Assembly: GCF_029784135.1 (NCBI RefSeq)
Contig: NC_073746.1
Span: 178,071,788 to 178,135,787, forward strand
Direction: 5' to 3'
From: Toxorhynchites rutilus septentrionalis
Lineage: Eukaryota > Arthropoda > Insecta > Diptera > Culicidae
Length of the DNA stretch: 64,000 nucleotides
The notes under the pieces are model-generated. The model saw nothing but the letters and a program-made list of their open reading frames with translations, did not search any database and was not told where the DNA came from. Position 1 is the stretch's first letter. The number at the start of each line of letters is the position of its first letter. Positions 11,965-22,407 of the stretch are shown here, piece after piece. Position numbers and translations under genes: made by a program.

Positions 11965-13260
11965 AAGGTTGTGTCACATCAAATTGCATCACGGGAAAAA
12001 CGCTGTAGAAATTCGCCCAGTAGACCGATCCTTTTGAAAATTTTAGACAGTAAAATAAAAACTATTAAACAACTTTTGGCATTTTCTTATTATTCATACT
12101 TCGAGCCCAAGCCCGTATGCTCGCACCTTCCTCTTTACCCCGTCCATAAGGTTCTGTACAACGTCAGGTTGTAGTTTTTTTGAACAGAAATCCATTTTCT
12201 CTTGAAGTCCGCCTCCGATTTGACAACTTTTGGGTTCTTCCGGAGGGCCTGCTTCATAATCGCCCAATATTTCTCTATTGGGCGAAGCTCCGGCCCGTTG
12301 GGCGGGTTCATTTCCTTTGGCACGAAGGTGACCCCGTTGGCTTCGTACCACTCCAACACGTCCTTTGAATAGTGGCACGAAGCGAGATCCGGCCAGAAGA
12401 TGGTCGGGCCCTCGTGCTGCTTCAATAGTGGTAGTAAGCGCTTCTGTAGGCACTCCTTAAGGTAAACCTGCCCGTTTACCGTGCCGGTCATCACGAAGGG
12501 GGCGCTCCGCTTTCCGCAAGAGCAGATCGCTTGCCACACCATGCACTTTTTGGCAAACTTGGATAGTTTCTGCTTGCGAATCTCCTCCGGAACGCTGAAT
12601 TTGTCCTCTGCGGAGAAGAACAACAGGCCCGGCAGCTGACGAAAGTCCGCTTTGACGTAGGTTTCGTCGTCCATTACCAGGCAATGCGGCTTCGTCAGCA
12701 TTTCGGTGTACAGCTTCCGGGCTCGCGTCTTCCCCACCATGTTTTGCCTTTCGTCGCGGTAAGGAGCCTTCTGAACCTTGTATGTACGCAGGACCTCCCG
12801 CTGCTTGGTCCGCTGGACGAATGAACTTGACAAATTCAGCTTATTGGCGACATCCCGGACCGAACTTCTCGGATCACGTCTAAACTGCTTAACTACGCGC
12901 TTGTGATCTTTTTCACTGACGGAGCATCCATTTTTGCCGTTCTTCACCTTCCGGTCGATGGTTAGGTTCTCGAAGTATCGTTTTAGTACTCTGCTGACCG
13001 TGGATTGGACGATTCCCAGCATCTTACCGATGTACCGATGTGACAACTCCGGATTCTCGAAATGAGTGCAAAGGATTAATTCACGACGCTCTTTTTCGTT
13101 CGACGACATTTTTCCAAATTTACGAAAATTGACAGTGAAGCATGGCCAACGTGATCTATACACTCTTATCTGATTAAAAGCGAAAGCTGAAGATATAATT
13201 CCTAAAAATGAAATTTCTACAGCGTTTTTTCCGTGATGCAATTTGATGTGACACACCCTT
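11965..13260 (-). mobile_element. DD37E element, copy 2 (inside LINE no. 1)
   Basis: 1296 bases with near-perfect inverted termini of about 45 bases (AAGGTTGTGTCACATCAAAT on the left and the inverse on the right). TA duplications lie at 11963-11964 and 13261-13262. It is about 97% identical by eye to the copy at 23281-24576. Removing it and one TA rejoins the LINE endonuclease sequence CDYDIVVFTETW without loss of a base. Confidence 0.93.
12094..13109 (-). pseudogene. DD37E transposase, one 3' frameshift
   Basis: The natural start is the ATG at 13109 (MSSNEKERRELILCTHFENP); the longer open frame to 13256 runs into the terminal repeat and is not real. Two HTH regions precede the core: CLVMDDETYVKADF, FWPDLASCHYS and RPIEKYWAIMK, with 37 residues between second Asp and Glu. 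A T-run at 12175-12181 has seven Ts where the sister copy has eight. This shifts the frame after SVQK, so the last about 28 residues (DVVQNLMDGVKRKVRAYGLG) are read only in another frame ending at 12094. The core is complete, so activity of the truncated product is not excluded. Its sister has the opposite damage. Confidence 0.9.
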
Positions 13261-13559
13261 TACGATGTCGTAGTCGCAAATAGAGAGAGCCTTGTGAAGT
13301 TCGCTGAGTTTGGTGCGAAGGCCACGCACATTTTGGTAGTACAGCGTGAATGAAAATAGTACGGGTCGATTCGGTGGGCAGTTTGGAACGTAAACAGATA
13401 GATCGGTACGTGATGACGAATTTTTCATAACAATCTCGTCATCTTTCGGGAGTGCGGATAAGTGTGGACAGCGTAGTAAAAGAAAATCATCACTGTCGGA
13501 ATTGAAATGGACTTCGACTTTGGAGACCAAACTCCCGGAAGGTGATTCCTTTTTGCCAT

Positions 13560-14118
13560 TTTTTTTTATCCCATCCATTTATTAGGCTCATTTAGCAATT
13601 CAGCTGTCACAGAGCCGAATTTATTCGTATACATTTTTATGTTAAGATAAGTATTGTTGTATATTACACAGTAGCCATTTTTTTTGGCTTATGATTCCTA
13701 TCCATCGATAAACATTTGTTTTTTTTATCTATAACACAGTAGCTGTTTAGGCCTAAGAATATTCCATCGATCGATACACAACACATGCCGAGTATTCCAA
13801 TTCTATCGATACACAACACATGCCGCCTTTTTCAGCGTTAGAATATTCCTATTGTTCGAATGTTCACAGTTGGACTATTCACAACGGGACTGTTGATATG
13901 AGGCTTCCATTGCTGTGTTAGAATTAGCACCAAATATCGATGCAGCAGATCGTAATGTGAGCGGTAAGGGACTGGGATTACCGACATATGATGATTGTTG
14001 CGTGGACGTCGTAGCTAGAATAACACACAAAGATGGTCAGTTGAGGGGCCCTGAGTTATTAGCTCATGATCGTTCGCTTAGTAGCGGACACGCAACCAAT
14101 TAGGCTACGAAGACCCCC
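13560..14118 (-). mobile_element. tRNA-derived SINE with perfect 13-bp target duplication
   Basis: A 559-base insert on the minus strand. Its head (from 14118) reads GGGGGTCTTCGTAGCCTAAT and on into GG, with a pol III A-box (TAGCCTAATTGG); a tRNA-like arm follows with a degenerate B-box region near 14060 (GATCATGAGCTAATAACTCA). The tail near 13560-13570 is an A-run. TCCTTTTTGCCAT is present on both sides (13547-13559 and 14119-14131). It lies in the 3' end of LINE no. 1 ORF1. I do not assign it to a named mosquito SINE family. Confidence 0.82.
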
Positions 14119-15082
14119 TCCTTTTTGCCATGATGCGGGCGATAATGCGGCGTCTTGCGAACTCGAAACAACACCGACCTTGAACGAAACAAAAGTAAGT
14201 TCGTCAAGATTTTTACCTTTAGGAACTAACTTTCGAACGCAGTGTTTGGATTTCGATCAAAATCGAATGATACACAATGTGTCATGCAAGTAAACTCTCA
14301 CGAACATATAACCAAATATGAGAGGATCATTCAGATACTTGTATGAATGTCAGCAATCACTTTTGTAACATTTAGTGATTAAACTAAGAGAGGAACGAAG
14401 ACTGTTGTTTGCATATTCGAGCTGTATCAAACATGGCACACTATTTTCGAAGCCTGCATGCAAGTTTGAACCGCATATATCGTCCCATTTTACTATAGCG
14501 AAACCCACTGCACAGACAAGTGCAAAGCAATAAATGATACAAGAAAAATTACGTCATCATTACGTCGCCATTTGCGGAGAGCAGCGAATGGGAAAAGAGA
14601 TAAAACGCGAGAGTTTTTGCTTCTCACTGGAGCGGTGTTGCTAGTAAAACTATGCGGTCTATATGAATATACACATTTCAAGGGATAGCGGCGTTAAAAA
14701 TGGAAAATATATTCTGACTGCCCTTCCCAAAGCCTCTATCGAGCTAAATAATCATATAGTTTGCACTCTCTGAGACTTAAAAATTAGGATCTGCTACATT
14801 AGCTGAATATGAATCTTTCGCTTTGCGTTGTCCGTACGATCCTGCTGTTTCATGATGCATGGAGAGGTCGGTATGCATATGTTAGAGGCAAAGAAGAAAA
14901 TAAGCTTTCTGCACCGAAAGCGTATGTGATAGCTTTGCTTGCATGCTGGTGTGCCATGAAGTGCGAGCCGATGCAGAGTTGCCTCGTTCTCTTTTGTGTC
15001 GTGATTTGCAGCACATAACAACAATAGAATAACGCTGGGGGAAATGTTTCCTGAAAGATCATATTTGAACGAACGAAAGCGA

Positions 15083-15552
15083 TTTTGACGTAGGACTACG
15101 TCTTTCATTTCTATACCGGGGTGTAAAATCAAAGTTTCGAAAACGAAAGCGTTACGCCGGAGACCGAGATTTTGAGCGTTAATAGCTCCTAAACAACTGA
15201 ACGAAATGGTATGATAAACACTTCATTCGAAAGATAAAATGTCCACGCGTTCTATACTTGTTACTTTCTGATCCAAAAACTTGTTTCAATAGTCTTAAAT
15301 TTGCTTTCAAAACAAGCTATTGAAATCACTAATCGGTATATAAGCGAGCGCCGCTCGAAAATCCACTCAGTTCTAATTGAACAGCGATTGGAGCATGTTG
15401 TCGCTGTTGTGGTGAAGCTCTTCATTTATCATGAAAGCGCGGATGAACGGTGTCACCAAGAGCCTGTTTGTGCACCTTAGGCCAGAAGGGAATCCATCAG
15501 GAGGAGAGTGATGCCACAAACGGTTCCCCGGGAAGATCTCGAAGCAGCCGCT

Positions 15553-15585
<33 letters not shown>

Positions 15586-16198
15586 CGCGGAATTCTTTCC
15601 GTTTGGATGCCATTCAGCATCGAGAAATATCCGGAAAATAATCTTCCAGTTCCTCTGGGGATTTAAAAATACATTCATTTGAAAGAGTTTATTTGAATGT
15701 TTTCTATCCATGTAACACTGTGACCAAATATGTTTCAATCAAGTGCTATTAACAGATGGTTATCGAGTTAGCATAAACCACTGGTGGGCTTCCAGTATCG
15801 AGGAAAATGTGGAAATATCCAATCGTTACTGAAAATAATCTGCCAGTTCCTCTGGGAATTTATAATTACATTCATGTGAAAGAGTTTATTTCAATGTTTT
15901 CTATCCATGTAACACTGTGACCAAATACATTTGGTTTTGTGATTTTTCAATCAATCGCAATTAACAGGATAGCTTCTGAAGATTATTCTTCCCCATCAGT
16001 AGGATATTTCCGTATCCAATATTGGATGCATAAAACCTTGTGCCTCCAACGTAACGCTCTCGTTTTCGAAGTTCTCCAAATATACATTCATTCAGAATGA
16101 ATTCAGATTCAACTTCAAACAAATGATCTCTAAATCAACGATAGTCCTACGTCACCCTTGCGGTTATACCATAGATATAACCCACTTCCTGTTTTTTT
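15083..16198 (+). repeat. Repeat copy A of the palindrome-marked family
   Basis: A 1.1 kb unit beginning TTTTGACGTAGGACTACGTC and ending ATAACCCACTTCCTG followed by a T-run. The first 16-mer GACGTAGGACTACGTC is palindromic, and its half recurs near the far end (AGTCCTACGTC, about 16143). Inside lie a TATA/Inr promoter (15337-15372), a short frame from ATG 15431, a CA microsatellite (15553-15580) and a block of about 95 bases present twice (about 15640-15735 and 15835-15930). It lies inside the hAT-like element. No clear terminal inverted repeat or target duplication is visible, so the mobilisation class is unknown. Confidence 0.85.
15337..15372 (+). promoter_or_regulatory. Canonical RNA polymerase II core promoter in repeat A (TATA + Inr)
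   Basis: TATATAAG at 15337-15344 is followed by TCAGTT at 15367-15372. The first T of the TATA box lies 32 bases before the Inr A (15369), the textbook spacing of an arthropod TATA/Inr promoter. The pair is identical in copies B (44065/44095) and C (10014/9984, minus strand). Transcription would run into the short frame MKARMNGVTKSLF. Confidence 0.65.
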
Positions 16199-17157
16199 CA
16201 ATGAGTGGATCATTTGGCAAACACTGTTCGAACGTCAACGGTCTCGTTTGTGTTCAAGTTGTTTTTCACAAGCTCACGAATATTATCCTCTGTTGCTTTG
16301 GGGTCGAAACCAGATAAGTACAGCCAAAACAAATCAGCTCTCTCCGGGCGCACCGCTAGTGGTACTATCACAGCAGAATCTGGTCTGGTTCCAGCAATGA
16401 CTTCATTTCTTGGCTCGCCGTCGATTCTGGGACGTTTCCTCGAATTGTCAAGCGGGCCTGTTTTCAATGGTGGCCCTTCTATTACTTGCCGATTCAATAC
16501 GGTGGGGAACTGTTCCAAAACCAAGTTTATTTTGGTCGAGTTTTGCTCGATTTCAGTTCGCAGCTCGGTGAGAGCTTTGTTGTGATCATCATAGGAAGCC
16601 TCAATGGCTTTGTAGGTAGATGAAATGACCTGACGAAATGTGGCATTTTTCATCATTTTTGTGCAAGCATTACACAGCCAGAATATCTGTGCACAGTTTT
16701 TTATTGTATCACGAGTAGCAACAGGCAATTTTACACATTTCAAGTGGAAGGTTGGATTCGTCTTCCTAAGCTCGAAGCCGCCGGACGGTTTTATATCGTT
16801 ATCGTCCATCGTTGAAGTGATACCGTTATTTTCGTGGCTGGTGAAGTGAGTGTTGGACACTAACGGGATTCCCTGTGAATTCATTGAAGCAGACACAACA
16901 AGCGAGAGGAAGAAACCCTGCACGCGAGCGCTGAGTGCTGGTGTGTTATCGCCGTAGCACCGTCTTCGACATCATCACCGCGTGGTGCGATACACGGGTT
17001 CAGCTGTACCGAACGATCAACACGCAGCACCGTTATAAATAATCCGCACTGGTGTGCATAATAAGTATACTGAAATTAATAGGTTAAGGTTATTAGGTTA
17101 AGGAATTATAAAAAAAAATTGCAAAAATTATACGAAAGTGTACATCTGCCATTTTAA

Positions 17158-18474
17158 ATGGCAGAAGGGGAAGAAAGCGTTGACATGGATATCGAATCCA
17201 CTGTCTCCCCCTCCCCAGCTACGGGTGCTGGGAAGTCGCTTAAACGCGTTCCCCCCTCAGAAGATGTCTCTTCACAGGAAGAGTTAACTCACCTCAACAA
17301 GCCTCCCTCAAGAAAATTTGCAAACCTTTCCTCTTCACCCCCTCATTCTCCCGCTCCCGTTTCCGCTCAACTCCCGAACTTGCCTCCCAGCCCTACTGAT
17401 CCCGCTACCGCTCAACAATCGACCACGACCTCCCCCTTAGTTGCTTCCTCTCCCCGTGTCAAGGTCTATCCAGAAGATTCACCTAGAGCTGGCCCATGGG
17501 TTGTTTTTTTCCGGCCCAATCCGAACGGAAAATCCATCAATGTCATTCATGTTTCGAAAGATCTGGCAAGATATTATTCCTCCGTGGTCGAAATCTCTAA
17601 GGTTAGACCGAACAAACTGCGTGTTGTCGTGAGTGATCGGAAACACGCAAATGCAGTTGTGATCGACGAGAGATTCTCCTTAGAGTATCGTGTCTACGTG
17701 CCGTCCCATGACGTAGAAATCTCGGGGGTGATAACTGAAACGGGTCTGACGTGTGAAATGATAAAGGAAGGAGTTGGTAAATTTAAAAGACTCCCGTTGG
17801 TGGGCGTTAAAATTTTGGACAGCCGCCAACTAGGGAAAGTATCACAAGAAAAGGGAAAAACTAAATTCACGCCGTCAAACTCGTTTCGAGTAACTTTTGC
17901 TGGTTCCGCTCTCCCTGATTACGTCATGGTGGGCAAATTGAGACTACCTATGCGACTCTTCGTGCCAAAGCCTATGACTTGCCAAAAATGCAAGTCAGTT
18001 GATCACACTTCAGATTATTGTGCCAACAAGGAGCGCTGTGTCACTTGCGGAGAGCAACGTGAGGGGAAATCCTGCAGTGCGACTGAGCATAAATGTTCAT
18101 ATTGCGGGGGATACCCACACGAGCTCTCAGTTTGTGAAACTTACAAGAGTCGCTGGGAGAAACAGAAGCGCTGTTTGAAGGAATGCTCGAAACGCACTTT
18201 TGCGGATACTTTAAAGGGCGCTTCTCCACTGGCTCAACAACAACAACCAATCAACACACAAAATGTCTTCGCCACGTTGCCCGTTGACGAAATGGAAGCG
18301 GACACAGCTAACGGGGGCACATCGTTCATTTTCCAAGGGAATCCCCGGCGCAAAAATGTGACCACTCCCAAAGTTCAAGGACAAGTCCCTCCGGTTATAC
18401 CCCCTGTTAGCATGCTTAAAAAATCGAGTGCAGCGGACAAGCAAAATCAGGTTCCTCCTGGCTTCCGTGTGTAG
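17158..18474 (+). CDS. I-element ORF1 nucleocapsid-like protein, intact, 438 aa
   Basis: An RNA-binding, Gag-like protein that would coat the element RNA. The N-terminal third (1-110) is Ser/Pro/Thr-rich and probably disordered. Residues about 110-270 form a conserved-looking domain (PWVVFFRPNPNGKSINVIHV at 113-132) of the RNA-binding type seen in I and Jockey ORF1s. Then come zinc knuckles: CQKCKSVDHTSDYC (275-288, C-x2-C-x4-H-x4-C), an irregular CVTCGEQREGKSC (294-306), and CSYCGGYPHELSVC (313-326). The tail ends with a Pro/Gln-rich segment and a stop at 18474. The frame is complete with no in-frame stop. ORF2 starts about 250 bases downstream. Confidence 0.9.
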   Translation: MAEGEESVDMDIESTVSPSPATGAGKSLKRVPPSEDVSSQEELTHLNKPPSRKFANLSSSPPHSPAPVSAQLPNLPPSPTDPATAQQSTTTSPLVASSPRVKVYPEDSPRAGPWVVFFRPNPNGKSINVIHVSKDLARYYSSVVEISKVRPNKLRVVVSDRKHANAVVIDERFSLEYRVYVPSHDVEISGVITETGLTCEMIKEGVGKFKRLPLVGVKILDSRQLGKVSQEKGKTKFTPSNSFRVTFAGSALPDYVMVGKLRLPMRLFVPKPMTCQKCKSVDHTSDYCANKERCVTCGEQREGKSCSATEHKCSYCGGYPHELSVCETYKSRWEKQKRCLKECSKRTFADTLKGASPLAQQQQPINTQNVFATLPVDEMEADTANGGTSFIFQGNPRRKNVTTPKVQGQVPPVIPPVSMLKKSSAADKQNQVPPGFRV

Positions 18475-18721
18475 TATAGTTCACCTTGGAACGACCCAGC
18501 ACTTGAGTGGACATCAAAAATCCCAAGTGTCCCTGTTTTTCCGTCCAGTTCAACTTCCCAATCGGGATTTATAAAGTTAACTGACCTTGTGGATCAAATC
18601 TTCACGTGTTTTAACGTTTCCGACTCCAGCAGAACCATTGTCATCTCAATGCTTCCAGTATTAAAGACAATTTTGCAACAATTGATGCAAACATGGCCCC
18701 TCCTTGCAATGATTATCTCTC

Positions 18722-21700
18722 TTGATGTCTAATTCAAATAGAGAGGTCGGAGATATCACTGTTTTACAGTGGAATTGTCGTAGTCTTATCCCTAAATTGG
18801 ATACATTCAAATTTTTAATTCATAACTTCAATTGTGATGTATTTGCTCTGTCCGAAACTTGGCTTTCTTCGCGAGATGATATCTCTTTCCACGATTTTAA
18901 TATTATACGCTTGGACCGTGATGATAGATACGGAGGGGTGCTATTGGGGATCAATAAGTGCCACTCATTTTTTAGAATTGACCTTCCAACTATTGGAGGG
19001 ATCGAAGCTGTTGCTTGTCATGCAAACATCAGAGGCAAAGACCTCTGTATTGTCAGCTTGTATTGGCCTCCGAGAGCTGCGGTTAGCCGCAAGCAACTTG
19101 TTGACATGTGCTCACTCCTTCCTGAGCCACGATTGATCTTGGGAGACTTCAACTCTCACGGAACTGCCTGGGGGAACAGTACGACGACAATCGTTCATCG
19201 ATGATATATGACCTTTGTAACAGCTTCAATATGACCGTTTTGAATACTGGGGAAACAACACGTGTTCCTAAACCTCCTGCTAACCCAAGTGCTCTTGACC
19301 TCTCGCTTTGCTCGAATTCATTATCGTTAGATTGCAAGTGGAATGTAATCCAGGACCCCAACGGTAGTGATCACTTGCCAATCAAAATTTCCATCACCAT
19401 TGGTTCGAATTCTTCTGAATCTATAAACATGGCATATGACCTCACAAGACACATTGACTGGAAAAAATATGCGGACGCAATTGCTCTAGCCATCAATTCC
19501 AGAGATGGTTTGCCTCCATTGGAGGAGTATAACTTCCTTTCTCGTTTGATATATGACAGCGCGGTTCGCGCTCAAACGAAACCCATCCCAGGCTCCACTT
19601 TTTGTCAAAGGCCTCCCAATCCATGGTGGGATAGCCAATGTTCCATGCTTTATCAGGATAAATCGAACGCATTTAAAGCTTTTCGGAAACGTGGAACCAT
19701 TGAGAATTTTCAAACGTATTTTGACCTTGAAAATCAATTTAAAAACTTGATCAAAGGGAAAAAACGTGCTTATTGGCGAAATTTCGTGGGAGGTTTGTCA
19801 CGAGAAACGTCAATGAAAAAATTATGGAAAGTGGCTCGAAACATGAGAAATCGCTCTTCATCGAATGAAAGCGAAGAATATTCACATCGATGGATTTTTA
19901 ATTTTTCACGGAAGGTTTGTCCCGATTCCGTTCCTGTGCAAAAAATTGTTCGAGATATACCACAAGATAGGTGCGATCTTGATTCCGAGTTTTCGATGGT
20001 AGAATTCTCTCTTGCTCTCCTTTCTTGTAACAATTCGGCTCCAGGAACGGATAGAATTAAGTTCAACTTGTTAAAAAGCCTCCCTGATGTGGCGAAACAT
20101 CGCTTGTTGAATTTATTCAATCGGTTTCTGGAGCATAATATTGTTCCAGATGATTGGAGACAAGTGCGAATTATAGCTATTCAAAAACCCGGAAAACCCG
20201 CGTCCGACTTCAATTCGTACCGCCCAATAGCAATGCTGTCTTGTATACGGAAATTGATGGAGAAAATGATCTTGTTTCGCCTTGATCGATGGGTTGAAAC
20301 GAATGGCCTACTCTCAGATACACAATATGGGTTCCGCAGGGGCAAGGGGGCGAATGATTGTCTTGCGTTGCTTTCTTCAGAAATTCAAATGGCTTACGCC
20401 GAAAAAAAACAAATGGCTTCAGTATTCTTGGACATAAAGGGGGCCTTTGATTCTGTTTCAATAGAGGTTTTGTCAGACAAATTACACTCTCGGGGTCTGC
20501 CGCCTCTGTTGAATAATATGTTATATAACTTGCTTTGTGAGAAACAGTTGAACTTTTCTCACGGGGATTCGACAGTAAATCGGGTCTCCTACATGGGCCT
20601 CCCCCAGGGCTCATGTTTAAGCCCCCTTTTGTACAACTTCTATGTAAGCGACATCGACAATTGTCTTACACAAAATTGCAGCCTAAGACAACTTGCAGAT
20701 GACGGAGTGGTGTCTGTCGTAGGATCAAACGAATCTGACCTGCAAGGACCCTTACAAGATACTTTGAACAATTTTTCAACCTGGGCCATTGGGCTAGGGA
20801 TCGAATTCTCCACGGAGAAAACAGAGATGGTGGTTTTTTCTAGGAAGCATAGACCAGCAAAACCAAAGCTTCAACTTTTGGGTAAACCGATCACTCATGC
20901 TATGTCATTCAAGTATCTTGGGGTCTGGTTCGACTCCAAATGTACTTGGGGGGCCCATATTAGGTATCTGAGTAAAAAATGCCAACAAAGAATAAACTTT
21001 CTCCGTACAATTACCGGCACCTGGTGGGGAGCCCATCCCGAAGATCTTATAATGTTGTATCGAACAACTATTCTCTCAGTGATGGAGTATGGCAGTTTCT
21101 GTTTTCAATCAGCTGCCAAAACACATCTCATTAAACTCGAGCGAACTCAGTATCTTTGTCTCCGTATTGCGTTGGGATGTATGCCCTCAACGCATACCAT
21201 GAGTCTCGAGGTTTTGGCAGGCCTACTCCCACTAAAAGATCGCTTCAATTTATTATCGCTTCGGTTCCTCATCCGGTGTAAGGTTATGAACCCATTGGTG
21301 ATCGGAAATTTTGAGCAGCTTATCGAGCTAAATTTTCATTCAGGATTCATGAGCTCATATCATGAATTCATCTCCATGCAGGTTGATCCTTCTTCGTATA
21401 CTCCCAACCGTGTTTGTTTTCCTGACTACATCAATTCCTCTGTACATTTTGATCTGTTCATGAAGGAGAAAATCCATGGAATTCCAGATTATCATCGATC
21501 GGGGATCGTTCCTACGATCTTCAATGCAAAGTATGGGCGTATCAATTGTGATAATATGTACTTCACTGATGGGTCCTCTATGAATGAGTCCACAGGATTT
21601 GGAGTGTTCAACGAATTTTTTAGCACCTCCCACAGTCTTCAGAATCCTTGCTCTGTGTATATTGCTGAATTGGCAGCAATACATTGGGCGCTGGACAGCG

Positions 21701-22407
21701 TCGCCTCACGACCTGTTGAACACTATTACATTGTAACGGATAGTCTTAGCTCTGTCGAAGCTATCCGTTCAGTGAGGCCGGAAAAGCACTCGCCGTACTT
21801 CCTTGAGAGAATACGAGAAAATTTGAGTGCTTTAACCAGACGCTGTTATGTCATTACCTTTGTCTGGGTCCCTTCACATTGCTCAATTCCGGGTAATGAG
21901 AGGGCTGACTCATTAGCAAAGGTAGGTGCAATTGAAGGCGATATTTATCAGCGTCAAATCGCTTTCAATGAATTTTATTCTTTAGTCCGTAAAAATACCA
22001 TCGCTAACTGGCAACGTAAGTGGAACGAAGATGAATTGGGTCGGTGGTTCCACTCGATTATCCCTAAGGTTAGCCTCAAACCATGGTTCAAAAGTCTGGA
22101 CTTAAGTCGGGACTTTATTCGCACCTTCTCTCGACTCATGTCCAATCACTGTTCGTTAGACGCGCTACTCTTTCGTTTTAATCTTGCCTATAGCAATATC
22201 TGTGCTTGTGGCCAAGGTTACCACGACATCGAACACGTTGTTTGGTCGCGCGAGGAGTATCTTGTTGCCAGATCGAATTTAGAAAACTCTCTTCGGGCTA
22301 GAGGAAGGCAGCCCAATGTGCCGGTGAGAGATGTGTTGGCTCGGTTAGACCTTGATTACATGTCCCAAATATATGTCTTCCTAAAAGCTATCGATCTTCG
22401 TGTGTGA
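18722..22407 (+). pseudogene. I-element ORF2 (endonuclease, reverse transcriptase, RNase H), one frameshift
   Basis: About 1228 residues in two frames. 18722-19200 codes the apurinic-type endonuclease (VLQWNCRSLIPKL, ALSETWLSS, LILGDFNSHGTAWG). A one-base loss near 19175-19185, just after GTAWGNS, shifts the frame; the rest (19201-22407) begins SSMIYDLCNSFNMTVLNTGE and includes the SDHLPI motif. The reverse transcriptase has FLDIKGAFDSV (about 20428), MGLPQGSCLSPLLYN (about 20593) and LADDGVV with the catalytic Asp pair (about 20692). RNase H follows: FTDGSS (about 21562), IAELAAIHWAL, VTDSLSS and WVPSHCSIPGNERAD (about 21868). The C-terminal CACG...H zinc motif ends HVVWSREEY, where related copies usually have Cys instead of Arg. 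A single base change separates this from an intact enzyme. Confidence 0.9.

Larger units (their letters stand above)
6224..13540 (-). pseudogene. CR1 ORF2 (endonuclease-reverse transcriptase), fragmented
   Basis: This encodes the LINE enzyme that nicks target DNA and reverse-transcribes its RNA. It reads from the right. 13540-13263 gives the endonuclease start (YYQNVRGLRTKLSELHKAL). Across the DD37E insert the frame resumes exactly as CDYDIV/VFTETWLNE (11962), then after the hAT insert as DDYVIYRCDR (10490), then after the DD37-type insert as CAIYLPPN (7946). The GDYNLPLLHGG motif lies near 7830. About 270 residues between the endonuclease and the palm are missing (near 7500). The reverse transcriptase remains at 7345-6719 with VDFSKAFDRVPH, SGVPQGSHLGPLLF and YADDLKLF (the catalytic Asp pair). 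The C-terminal thumb is at 6676-6224. Frameshifts at about 7860, 7500 and 6700 add to the damage. Confidence 0.88.
14240..16226. mobile_element. Second non-autonomous hAT-like element, carrying repeat copy A
   Basis: The termini CAGTGTTTGGATTTCGATCA (14240) and the inverse CAAACACTG (ends 16226) share CAGTGTTTG, a hAT-type end. The 8-base TTCGAACG lies on both sides (14232-14239 and 16227-16234). Repeat A occupies 15083-16198, leaving about 870 bases of element sequence with no recognisable transposase. Excision restores the LINE codons ETVDVRKLVPKGKNLDEL. Confidence 0.87.

Noticed and set aside
13110..13256. N-terminal extension of the DD37E transposase (start at 13256)
   Set aside because: It runs through the terminal inverted repeat; the ATG at 13109 starts the conserved protein, as in copy 3.
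15373..15738. 121-aa minus frame in repeat A with a CVCVCV stretch
   Set aside because: It is antisense to the conserved promoter and frame and contains the CA microsatellite; not kept in copy B.
16210..16923. A single 237-aa minus-strand gene
   Set aside because: It crosses the joint at 16754/16755: the N-terminal part is I-element 5' UTR read backwards and the remainder is LINE ORF1.
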